This document shows positions 26,230 through 33,664 of a stretch of 64,000 bases of DNA, piece by piece. Made by a program: the position numbers and the translations under genes. Each line of letters begins with the position of its first letter. Position 1 is the stretch's first letter. Source of the stretch: JBOFBH01 sp051657715 (GTDB lineage Bacteria > Actinomycetota > Actinomycetes > Actinomycetales > Angustibacteraceae); NCBI GenBank assembly GCA_051657715.1, contig JBOFLF010000067.1, positions 58,433-122,432 of the forward strand. The letters are read 5' to 3'. Below the pieces are notes generated by a model. That model ran no database searches, was not told the DNA's origin, and saw only the letters and a list, made by a program, of their open reading frames with translations.

Positions 26230-26957
26230 CGACCATCGACTACGACAACCTCGCCACCGAGTACGCGAGGAACCGGCGTACCTACCCCGGTCTCGTCGAG
26301 CACCTCGTCGAGCATGCCGGGGTCGGCGCCCGGTCCACGGTGCTGGAGGTCGGCTGCGGCACCGCGAACCACGTGACCGCTGTGCAGCAGCGCACGGGCG
26401 CTGTCTGCGGCGGGCTGGAGCCCTCCACCCAGATGCTCGCGTTCGCGAGGAGTCAGCCGGCGCCGCTCGACCTGCGCCAGGGCCGCGCCGAGGACCTCGA
26501 CTACGACGAGGCATCGCTGGACCTGATCTTCTCCGTGGACGTGATCCACTTCATCACCGATCCGGAGCGCTACCTGTCCCGTGCCTTCGCGGCGCTCAAG
26601 CCCGGCGGGTACGTCTGCACCGTCACGGACTCGGAGTGGAACATCCGCCATCGGTTGCCGCTGTCCAGGTTCTTCCCGACCGCCGTGGACGCCGAGCTGG
26701 CCCGATACCCGCGGATCGAGACGCTGGTCGCCGCGATGAGCGGTGCTGGGTTCACCGAACAGCACGAGGCCACGGTGAGCAGCACCTACGAGCTCACGGA
26801 CGCTCAGCGCTTCGAAGAGAAGGCGTTCTCCTGCTTGCACCTCATCCCGGAGGAGGAGTTCCAGGCGGGCGTGGCGGCGCTGCGCGCCGCCCTCGCCGAG
26901 GGGCCGGTGCCCGGCAACCTGCGCAGCACCGTGCTGTGGGGGCAACGGCCGCGATGA
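26226..26957 (+). CDS. Class I SAM-dependent methyltransferase
   Basis: A 243-residue protein with motif I VLEVGCGTA (about 39-47), an acidic motif II GLEPSTQML, motif III DLIFSVDVIHF and motif IV LKPGGYVCTV. It belongs to the UbiE/small-molecule methyltransferase group. The acceptor is unknown. N-methylation of a hydrazine or amine would fit the cluster. It overlaps its neighbours at both ends by ATGA, which marks it as part of one operon. Confidence 0.88.
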   Translation: MTTIDYDNLATEYARNRRTYPGLVEHLVEHAGVGARSTVLEVGCGTANHVTAVQQRTGAVCGGLEPSTQMLAFARSQPAPLDLRQGRAEDLDYDEASLDLIFSVDVIHFITDPERYLSRAFAALKPGGYVCTVTDSEWNIRHRLPLSRFFPTAVDAELARYPRIETLVAAMSGAGFTEQHEATVSSTYELTDAQRFEEKAFSCLHLIPEEEFQAGVAALRAALAEGPVPGNLRSTVLWGQRPR

Positions 26958-28306
26958 TCGCCCGCTACGCGCGTCCGGAGATGGCACGGCTGTGGACCGA
27001 CGAGGCCCGGTACGCCTCGTGGGTCCACGTCGAGGTGCTCGCCTGCGAGGCCCAGGCGGCGTTGGGCACCGTGTCCGCCGAGGAGCTCGCGACGATCCGT
27101 GCCGGCCGGGTGCCCACCCCGCACCGCGTCGCGGAGCTGGAGCGCACCCGGGATCACGAGGTTCTCGCCTTCCTCGCGGCGTACGCCGAGACCATCCCCG
27201 GCAGTGCTAGTGCCGGCAGTGCTAGTGCCGGGGATGCCACTGCCGGGGATGCCACCGCCGGCAGTGCGGCCCGCTGGGTGCACCACGGGATGACGAGCTA
27301 CGACCTGGTCGACACCGCCCTGGGGCACACCTTGGCGACGGCGTGCGACCTGGTGATCGAGGCCGCCGGCCGGTTGCGCGACGTCCTGGCCCGCCGGGCC
27401 TTCGAGCACTGGGACACGGTGTGCGTCGCCCGCACGCACGGAATCCACGCGGAGCCCACGACGTTCGGCCTCAAGCTCGCCGGGCATGCGCTGGCCGTGG
27501 ACCGGGTGCACTCCCGGCTGCGGTCGGCTCGCCAGCGGGTCGCGGTCGGCACGATCTCCGGCCCGGTCGGCACCTACGCCCACATCGACCCCTTCGTGGA
27601 GCGGTACGTCTGCGACCGCCTGGGCTTGGCGGTGGAACCGGTGCCGACCCAGGTGGTCGCACGCGACCGGCACGCCGACGCCGTGTGCGCGCTGGCGCTG
27701 TCCGGAGCGGTCGTGGAGCACCTGGCCCTGGAGCTGCGCCTGCTGCAGCGCACCGAGGTGCGGGAGGTCGAGGAGCCTCGGTCGATGCACTACCAGGGAT
27801 CCAGCGCGATGCCGCATAAGCGGAACCCGACCACCAGCGAGCGGCTGTGCGGGCTGGGACGGCTGCTGCGGGCCAACGCGTCAGCCGCGCTGGAGAACGT
27901 CGCGTTGTGGCACGAACGCGACCTGGCTCACTCGTCTGTCGAGCGGGTCGTCCTGCCGGACAGCTTCCAGGTGGCGCACTACCAGCTGACCGCCGCCGCC
28001 GACCTGGTGGAGGGGCTGCGGGTGGACCCGGATCGGATGCGGCGCAACCTGGATGCCACCGGCGGGCTGATCTACAGCTCCGCCGTCCTGCAGGATCTGG
28101 TGGCTGGCGGGACGGACCGGGAGCGCGCCTACCGCATCGTCCAGGCCGCCGCCATCGAGGCATGGCAGGACGACCGGCCGCTGCTGGACGCGTTGCGGCA
28201 GCACGACATCCCCGTGCGGCCGGAGTCGGTGGACCCGGCGAGCTTCCTGGAGTCCCGCGCCATGCTGCGCACCCGTCTGGAGGAGGTTCTCGGTGTGGGC
28301 GTGTGA
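26954..28306 (+). CDS. Adenylosuccinate-lyase-family enzyme
   Basis: A 450-residue member of the fumarase/aspartase superfamily. The signature GSSAMPHKRNP is at 282-292 and THGIHAEP (H162/H165) supplies the catalytic histidine region. The start MIARYARPEMARLWTDEARY is like PurB. These enzymes eliminate fumarate from N-succinyl compounds. In fosfazinomycin biosynthesis a homologue releases a hydrazine from a hydrazinosuccinate, and I infer a similar role here. Residues 83-102 are an inserted low-complexity loop made of 15-bp repeats. Housekeeping PurB is an alternative, but the position inside a tightly overlapping cluster argues against it. Confidence 0.87.
   Translation: MIARYARPEMARLWTDEARYASWVHVEVLACEAQAALGTVSAEELATIRAGRVPTPHRVAELERTRDHEVLAFLAAYAETIPGSASAGSASAGDATAGDATAGSAARWVHHGMTSYDLVDTALGHTLATACDLVIEAAGRLRDVLARRAFEHWDTVCVARTHGIHAEPTTFGLKLAGHALAVDRVHSRLRSARQRVAVGTISGPVGTYAHIDPFVERYVCDRLGLAVEPVPTQVVARDRHADAVCALALSGAVVEHLALELRLLQRTEVREVEEPRSMHYQGSSAMPHKRNPTTSERLCGLGRLLRANASAALENVALWHERDLAHSSVERVVLPDSFQVAHYQLTAAADLVEGLRVDPDRMRRNLDATGGLIYSSAVLQDLVAGGTDRERAYRIVQAAAIEAWQDDRPLLDALRQHDIPVRPESVDPASFLESRAMLRTRLEEVLGVGV
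27200..27259. repeat. In-frame 15-bp tandem repeats in the lyase gene
   Basis: Two copies of GGCAGTGCTAGTGCC are followed by two near-copies of GGGGATGCCACTGCC. They encode a Gly/Ser/Ala/Asp/Thr loop placed before the first conserved lyase region. Confidence 0.85.
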
Positions 28307-28697
28307 AGTCGTGGACGGCGCTGCTCTCGACGTGGACGAGGTGGCCGGGGTCTACCGGACCTCGGGCCTGGCGGCTCGGCGCCCGGTGGACGATCCCGAA
28401 CGTTTCGCCGCCATGGTGCGCGCCGCCAATCTCGTGGTCACCGCCCGACACGACGGCCAGCTGATCGGCATCGCCCGCAGCATCACCGACGGTGCCTACG
28501 TCACCTACCTGTCGGATCTGGCGGTGGACCGTGCGTTCTGGCGTCGCGGGGTGGGGGTCGACCTCGTCGAGGCGACGAGACGGGCGGCGCCCCGGGCCAA
28601 GCTCGTGTTGCTCTCCGCGCCTGATGCCGAGAAGTACTACCCGCACATCGGGTTCACCCGGCACGGGTCCGCCTGGGTGCGAGAACCGCTGTCATGA
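28293..28697 (+). CDS. Small GNAT acetyltransferase
   Basis: A 134-residue single GNAT domain. YVTYLSDLAVDRAFWRRGVG is the beta4/motif A region with the acetyl-CoA loop, and KYYPHIGFTRHGSAW is the C-terminal motif. The GTG at 28293 has AGGAGG six bases before it and overlaps the lyase gene by 14 bases. It may acetylate an amine or hydrazine, perhaps for protection. In the fosfazinomycin/kinamycin pathways the hydrazine is carried as an acetyl derivative. Confidence 0.85.
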   Translation: MWACEVVDGAALDVDEVAGVYRTSGLAARRPVDDPERFAAMVRAANLVVTARHDGQLIGIARSITDGAYVTYLSDLAVDRAFWRRGVGVDLVEATRRAAPRAKLVLLSAPDAEKYYPHIGFTRHGSAWVREPLS

Positions 28698-29419
28698 CGG
28701 CTTCCGCGTCCCGTCCGGTGGTCGGGATCAGCACCTACGAGGAGGTGGCGACCTGGCGTGGTTGGCGACGCCGCGCGTCGTTGGTCCCGACGGACTTCGT
28801 CGCGGGTGTGGCGCAGGTGGGCGCCGTGCCGGTGCTGCTGCCTCCGAGCGGCGGCGTCCCGGAGGCGGCCCGGGCGCTGGCGGCGGTGGACGGTGTCCTC
28901 ATCGTGGGCGGTGCTGACATCGATCCCGCGCTGTACGGCGCCACCGCGGGTCCGCACACCGGCACCCTCGCGCCCGATCGGGACCGCTGGGAGGCGGCTC
29001 TCCTCGAGGTGGCGCTGGAGCGGGAGCTGCCCGTGCTCGGGGTATGCCGCGGCATGCAGATGGTCAACGTGGTCCGCGGCGGAACCCTGCGCCAGCACCT
29101 CCCGGCGGAGCTGGGCTGCGACGTCCACCAACCAGCGGGACCGACGTTCGCCACGAACCGGATCACCATGCGTGTCGACGCCCTCCCAGGGTCGGTGCTC
29201 GGCCGGCACGACGTCGCGGGCTGCTACCACCACCAGGGCGTGGACCGGCTCGGCGCGGGCCTGATCGCCACCGGGTGGGCCGCCGACGGCACGATCGAGG
29301 CGATCGCAGACCCGGACCGGCCGTTCGTCGTCGGGGTGCAGTGGCATCCGGAGCTCGACCCGACTCGGCGGCTGTTCGGTTCCTTCGCCACCGCCGCGAG
29401 CCGCGTCGCCGTCCGATGA
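28694..29419 (+). CDS. Class I glutamine amidotransferase-like gamma-glutamyl hydrolase (PuuD type)
   Basis: A 241-residue protein with GGADIDP, the nucleophile C118 in GVCRGMQMVN, and the H218/E220 pair in QWHPE. This is the pattern of the gamma-glutamyl-GABA hydrolase family. It is a stand-alone hydrolase with no synthetase partner domain. Paired with the GS-like ligase of the cluster it could remove a gamma-glutamyl group from a protected amine or hydrazine, as PuuA and PuuD do for putrescine. The start and stop both overlap neighbours (ATGA). Confidence 0.88.
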   Translation: MTASASRPVVGISTYEEVATWRGWRRRASLVPTDFVAGVAQVGAVPVLLPPSGGVPEAARALAAVDGVLIVGGADIDPALYGATAGPHTGTLAPDRDRWEAALLEVALERELPVLGVCRGMQMVNVVRGGTLRQHLPAELGCDVHQPAGPTFATNRITMRVDALPGSVLGRHDVAGCYHHQGVDRLGAGLIATGWAADGTIEAIADPDRPFVVGVQWHPELDPTRRLFGSFATAASRVAVR

Positions 29420-30882
29420 GCACGGGGCGCGATCGGCCCGGCGAGGCCGCCGCCGCTGCCCGGGAGATGGTCGCATCCGCTTTGCGCCGCACTGCCTTTG
29501 CGGCCCGGGTGGAGGCCCGGCGGGCGATCGCTCGCTCGGCATTCGAGCCGTTCCCCGCGGCAGAGAGCACACCGGGCGCGAGTCCGCACCCGAGCACCGG
29601 GAGCGATCACGGCGAGGGGGAGCTGTTGGTCCGGCTGCTGCATGACGGCGTCCCGCTCGTCCCGCCCGTGGACCCTCGACTGGTGCGGGCGCTCGAGGTC
29701 AGCGGACTGGCCGCTGACGGTGGTGGTCCCGGGCAGTGGCAGGTGACCGCATTCCAGGGGCTGCTGGCGGTCCGTGACCGAACCGCTGCTTCACGCGCCC
29801 ACGCCGTCTATCTCGGTGAGGATTCGCTGCGCTTCGCCGGCCGGGTCCTCGCGGAGGCCCCCAGGGGCCGGGCGCTGGACGTCGGTGCTGGGTCTGGCCT
29901 CATCGGGTGTGCGCTCGCCCGCAGCGCGCACGAGGTCGTCTCGATCGACCCGGTCGACAGCTGCCTGGTCGCCACCGAGCTGTCCGCGGCGCTCAGCGGT
30001 GTCGCCGACCGGGTGCGGCCCGCCCAGGGCCGGTTCCAGGACGTGCTGCCCACGCGCCAGTTCTCCTGCGTCGCCGCGAACCTGCCCTACGTGCCGGTGC
30101 CACCGGGTCTGCGGTACTCCGCCGTGGGGGACGGCGGCCCCGACGGCCTGGGCCTCATCAGAGACCTCCTGCAGCGGGCCGATGAGCTGCTGACGGCTGA
30201 CGGCATGCTGGTGCTGCGCTTCCACAGCCTCGGTCATCACGACGGGCCGCTGCTGCTTGCCGACCTGCGGCGTTTCGGGTCGCGACACGGATACGACGTG
30301 ACGGTGACCGTCGAGGGGCGGGTGCCGGCCGAGGTGCGGGCGGCGCTCACCGCTCGGCTCGCCGTCGTCCAGGGCTCCCGCCACACCACGGCCCAGACGT
30401 ACCGGACCGTCGCGGCGCACATGGCCGACTACGGCCTACCGCACTTCTTGGCCTGCGGGCTGGTCGCCCGCGCCGGCGGCAGCGGTCGCGTCGAGGTGGT
30501 CGATCTGACCGATCCGCCGGTGCTGGACGCCCGGCTCTCCCTGGCAGTGTCACCCGGCGCTGTGGGATCACCCGGCGCTGTGGGGTCACCTGGTGCCGTG
30601 GACCGAGTGCGGGACGCGCTCGTCACGCGCTACGCCTACGCTGCCCGCCGGCTCCCGGACGGTTTCTGGGAGCTGGCCACCGAGCGCGAGGTGGAGCTGC
30701 CGCTGGAGCGGCTCGCGGACCTGCTGGCTGCGCTGGTGGCCGGGGCCACCGTTCGCGAGGCGGTGCACGAGGTGCTCGCCGACGCGTTCGCGGTGGCGCC
30801 GTTGAGGTCTCGGGCGATGCTCGTCACCGGCGAGCTGCTCGTGCACCAGATGCTTCGGCTCGGCCTGGTGCGGCTTCGTTAG
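29416..30882 (+). CDS. PrmC/HemK-like methyltransferase with extra domains
   Basis: A 488-residue protein. Residues 150-260 are a SAM domain with DVGAGSGLIG (D155) and a motif IV NLPYVP (N222), the (N/D)PPY-type loop of enzymes that methylate nitrogen. Residues 1-145 resemble the N-terminal region of putative RNA/protein methyltransferases. Residues 370-488 are not recognised and contain three 18-bp repeats encoding GAVGSP. The NLPY loop suggests an N-methyl product. It is the last gene of the plus-strand operon, before a convergent terminator. Confidence 0.82.
   Translation: MSTGRDRPGEAAAAAREMVASALRRTAFAARVEARRAIARSAFEPFPAAESTPGASPHPSTGSDHGEGELLVRLLHDGVPLVPPVDPRLVRALEVSGLAADGGGPGQWQVTAFQGLLAVRDRTAASRAHAVYLGEDSLRFAGRVLAEAPRGRALDVGAGSGLIGCALARSAHEVVSIDPVDSCLVATELSAALSGVADRVRPAQGRFQDVLPTRQFSCVAANLPYVPVPPGLRYSAVGDGGPDGLGLIRDLLQRADELLTADGMLVLRFHSLGHHDGPLLLADLRRFGSRHGYDVTVTVEGRVPAEVRAALTARLAVVQGSRHTTAQTYRTVAAHMADYGLPHFLACGLVARAGGSGRVEVVDLTDPPVLDARLSLAVSPGAVGSPGAVGSPGAVDRVRDALVTRYAYAARRLPDGFWELATEREVELPLERLADLLAALVAGATVREAVHEVLADAFAVAPLRSRAMLVTGELLVHQMLRLGLVRLR
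30550..30603. repeat. In-frame 18-bp tandem repeats in the second methyltransferase
   Basis: Three units begin TCACCCGGCGCTGTGGGA, the third being more diverged. They encode a Ser-Pro-Gly-Ala-Val-Gly linker. Confidence 0.85.
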
Positions 30883-30924
30883 CGACGCGCCTCCTGCGCT
30901 CCGCTAGCGACGCGCCTCCTGCGC
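30880..30924. repeat. 20-bp direct repeat with 5-base spacer after the plus-strand operon
   Basis: TAGCGACGCGCCTCCTGCGC occurs at 30880-30899 and 30905-30924. The first copy supplies the stop codon of the methyltransferase gene. Confidence 0.85.
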
Positions 30925-30950
30925 GGATTGCCATGGCCCGCTCTCGTACC

Positions 30951-30969
30951 GGCTGGCACCCAGCCTTTT
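30951..30969 (+). terminator. Intrinsic-type terminator of the plus-strand cluster operon
   Basis: GGCTGG-CAC-CCAGCC forms a perfect 6-bp stem at 30951-30965 followed by TTTT. It lies between the converging methyltransferase and ATP-grasp genes, two bases before the ATP-grasp stop codon. Confidence 0.65.
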
Positions 30970-30970
30970 G

Positions 30971-32230
30971 CTACACGGGTTCGGCGCTCGCGGTACCGGG
31001 CACCCTGGTGAGGAAACGCATCCGCTCCACCGCCCCCCGGGCCGCAGCGAGCGCCGTCTGCGGGTCGGCCGCGTGTGCCCTGGCCTGAGCCAGGCGCGAG
31101 TACGAACTCGCCAACCCGCCAAGCTGGGTTCCCGTCGGGGTCAGCAGTTTGGGAGTCACGTCGGGGTGCTCCGACGACGGCTCCACGCCGGTCGCCTCGA
31201 TGAGCTCGCCGGTCACCGGTGGCGCGGCGAACCAGATCGCCTCGCAGCGCCGGGTGTGCGCCGGGTCGGTGAGTGCCTGGCGGATCGCGGGCAGCACCGT
31301 CTCGCCCAGCACCTGGCGCACCTGCAGCCCGAGCAGGTCTACGCCGACCGCGTCCTCGACCATGGCGAAGATGTCGTCACCGCCCGGCCGCAGGTGGGTC
31401 TCGATGGTGCGAGGTCCGGCGGGGGTCAGTACCACTTCGGTGTGGGTGGGCCCGAACTCGACGCCGAGGGCGTCCAACACCCGGCCGACGTGTCCGGTGA
31501 TCGTCGTGTGCTGCTCGGCGCCGAGATCCGCCGGGAGCACGTGCCCCAGCTCGACCAAGGACTCGGCGTCCGAGTACTTGCGGGTGATCGCCGCGACCAC
31601 GTGCTCCCCGTGCTCGGAGAACGCCTCCACGCTGTACTGCTCGCCGGTCAAGAAGCGTTCCACGAGCACCGTGCGCATCCGGACGCCGTCGTGCTCCGCC
31701 GCCGCCCGGGCGAACGCCGCTTCGGCGTCCGCGTCCGCGTGGGCCACGGCCACGCCGAAGCTGGCCGTCCCGCCCGCTGGTTTGACGATGCACGGCCAGC
31801 CGTGGTCAGCGCCGAAGGCGCGCACGTCGTCCGGGCTTGCTGCGAGCGCTGCCGGCACCTCCTCCACCCCCGCCTCCAGCAGCCGACGGCGCATCGCCTC
31901 CTTGTCGTGCACCTGCCGCACCACGGCCGGGTGGTGGGTGGGGAGCCCCAGCGCGAGGGCGACCACCGCGGCACGGTCCTGGTCGTGCTCGCCGAACATG
32001 ACGACCCGGGTCACCGCGTGCCGAGCGTGCACCGCGCGCGCGAGCTCCACCCACTCCTCGTCCGGCGCGTCGTACGGCAGTGCCACGACACGGGCGTGGC
32101 CGGTGGGATCCGGCAGCCGCGGGATGTGCTCGAGCCGGCACATCAGGGTGGTCGCCACCTCAGGGGCGGCCGCGCGGAACCTGGCCGGCATATCGCCGCC
32201 GCTGCCGAAGACCATCACGTGCTCGGACAT
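30971..32230 (-). CDS. ATP-grasp carboxylate-amine ligase
   Basis: A 419-residue ATP-grasp protein. The ATP-binding lysine strand is WPCIVKPAGGTASFGV, the hinge is VLVERFLTGEQYSVEAF, and the metal site is THTEVVLTPAGPRTIETHLR. L-amino-acid ligases of this group join a carboxylate to an amine or hydrazine through an acyl phosphate. GGAGG lies seven bases before the ATG, 21 bases after the MFS gene. It is the last gene of the hydrazine operon and could build a hydrazide or dipeptide from the hydrazino intermediate. Confidence 0.87.
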   Translation of the reverse strand: MSEHVMVFGSGGDMPARFRAAAPEVATTLMCRLEHIPRLPDPTGHARVVALPYDAPDEEWVELARAVHARHAVTRVVMFGEHDQDRAAVVALALGLPTHHPAVVRQVHDKEAMRRRLLEAGVEEVPAALAASPDDVRAFGADHGWPCIVKPAGGTASFGVAVAHADADAEAAFARAAAEHDGVRMRTVLVERFLTGEQYSVEAFSEHGEHVVAAITRKYSDAESLVELGHVLPADLGAEQHTTITGHVGRVLDALGVEFGPTHTEVVLTPAGPRTIETHLRPGGDDIFAMVEDAVGVDLLGLQVRQVLGETVLPAIRQALTDPAHTRRCEAIWFAAPPVTGELIEATGVEPSSEHPDVTPKLLTPTGTQLGGLASSYSRLAQARAHAADPQTALAAARGAVERMRFLTRVPGTASAEPV

Positions 32231-32251
32231 CGGATACCTCCGTGAGGTGCG

Positions 32252-33664
32252 CTACGGGTGAGTTCGCCTGGCGGCCGCTTCGAAGCGGTGCGTGACCCGG
32301 ACGGTCACCACGGTGCCGACGACGAACAGCGCGGCCATCAGCGCCCAGCCGGCCGCACCGCCAGGCAGCACCACCGAGGTGATCAGCACCGGACCCACGA
32401 TCATCTGTGCGGTGGTGCTCAGGCTGAACAGCGACAGGTACTGGGTGCGGGTCTGGACGGCGGACATCCGGAACGACAGCTCCCAGCCGGCGACCGCGTG
32501 CAGGTTCTCGCCGATCGTCAGCAGCACGACGGCCACCGCCGCGCCGATGATGACGACGGCCGCCGGCCGGTGGTCGGTGAGGGCGAACAGGGCGCACGCG
32601 CCGACCAGCAGTGCGCAGGCCGCGGTGAGCAACCGCCGGGACCGGGCGACGTCGTGGGTCATCCGAGCCAGGCAGATCTGCACCGCCACCGTCAGGACGG
32701 TGTTCACCGACAGCAGCACGGAGCTGACCGTAGCGGGCAGGCCGGCTCGCTGGACGATCCACAACGGCATCAGGATGAACAGGATCGCGTCGTGCAGCAA
32801 CAGCACGGCATTGGCGAGGGTGAACACGAGGAACCGCAGGTCCCGGTAGGGCGACCGGGTGTGCGCAGGGACGGGAGCCGCTGGCCTGGTCGCGGACTGG
32901 TCGCCAGGCGCGGGTCTTGACGGTGCGCGCGGCTCCGCCGGCGAGTCCTCGTCTGTATGCGAGGCCTCGTCCGCGGGCAGGCGGGCCGCGCGCACCGTCG
33001 AGAGCAGGACGACGATGAAGGCCACCCCGTTGGAGATGAACAGCGCGGCGAAGGCGGCCCGGGAGTCGGCGGCTTGGATCACGCCGGCCAGCAGGAAGCC
33101 CACCGTCAGGCCGATGTTGTTCACCGACCGCAGCGAGGCCATCGTCCGCGTCCGGTTCCGGGTGCCCTCGAATTCCCCCACGATCACCTGGAGCAGCGGT
33201 GTGCACGCCCGCGCGGCAGCGGTGAGCAGGCAGGTCACCAGCAGGTACCCACGGAAGTCGGTGACGAAGACGTATCCCACGGACCCGACCGCCCGCACCG
33301 CCAGCAGCGCGAGGTAGACCGGGCGGGCACCGATCCGGTCGGCCAGCCAGCCGAGCGGCAACGGGCTGACCAGGCCGCAGATGTTGGCGACCGACAGCCC
33401 GACCCCGACCGCCGCGACCGGGATGCCGATGAAGCCGACGAAGTACAGCGTGGCCGCGGCCAGGAACATGCCGGTCGCGACCGCGTCCACCGTCGCGCCC
33501 AAAGACAGCACGCGTCCTCGACGGGTCTGCGGCAACAGGGTGCCGCCGGCCCGTCGCAGAGCACCCGCGACGGATCTGCGGTGGGCCGGCGCGCCGGGTG
33601 CGGTCATCCGGTAGCCGCCGCGCTGGCCACCGTGATACCCCTCGCCCCGTGCTGCACAGCTCAT
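32252..33664 (-). CDS. Major facilitator superfamily transporter
   Basis: About 470 residues with twelve predicted membrane segments. The loop 2-3 motif is GWLADRIGARPVYLALLAVR, and FEGTRNRTRTMASLRSVNN is typical of drug-export MFS proteins. A long polar linker (about residues 225-270) joins the two halves. The ATG at 33664 overlaps the stop of the MetRS-like gene (ATGA). An ATG at 33607 would remove 19 atypical residues and may be the true start. It probably exports the cluster product. Confidence 0.85.
   Translation of the reverse strand: MSCAARGEGYHGGQRGGYRMTAPGAPAHRRSVAGALRRAGGTLLPQTRRGRVLSLGATVDAVATGMFLAAATLYFVGFIGIPVAAVGVGLSVANICGLVSPLPLGWLADRIGARPVYLALLAVRAVGSVGYVFVTDFRGYLLVTCLLTAAARACTPLLQVIVGEFEGTRNRTRTMASLRSVNNIGLTVGFLLAGVIQAADSRAAFAALFISNGVAFIVVLLSTVRAARLPADEASHTDEDSPAEPRAPSRPAPGDQSATRPAAPVPAHTRSPYRDLRFLVFTLANAVLLLHDAILFILMPLWIVQRAGLPATVSSVLLSVNTVLTVAVQICLARMTHDVARSRRLLTAACALLVGACALFALTDHRPAAVVIIGAAVAVVLLTIGENLHAVAGWELSFRMSAVQTRTQYLSLFSLSTTAQMIVGPVLITSVVLPGGAAGWALMAALFVVGTVVTVRVTHRFEAAARRTHP

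Noticed and set aside
26954..28306. ASL-family gene as housekeeping purB
   Set aside because: It is embedded by 4-base overlaps between two cluster genes, and actinobacterial purB usually lies with purine genes. The assignment still needs a genome check for another purB.
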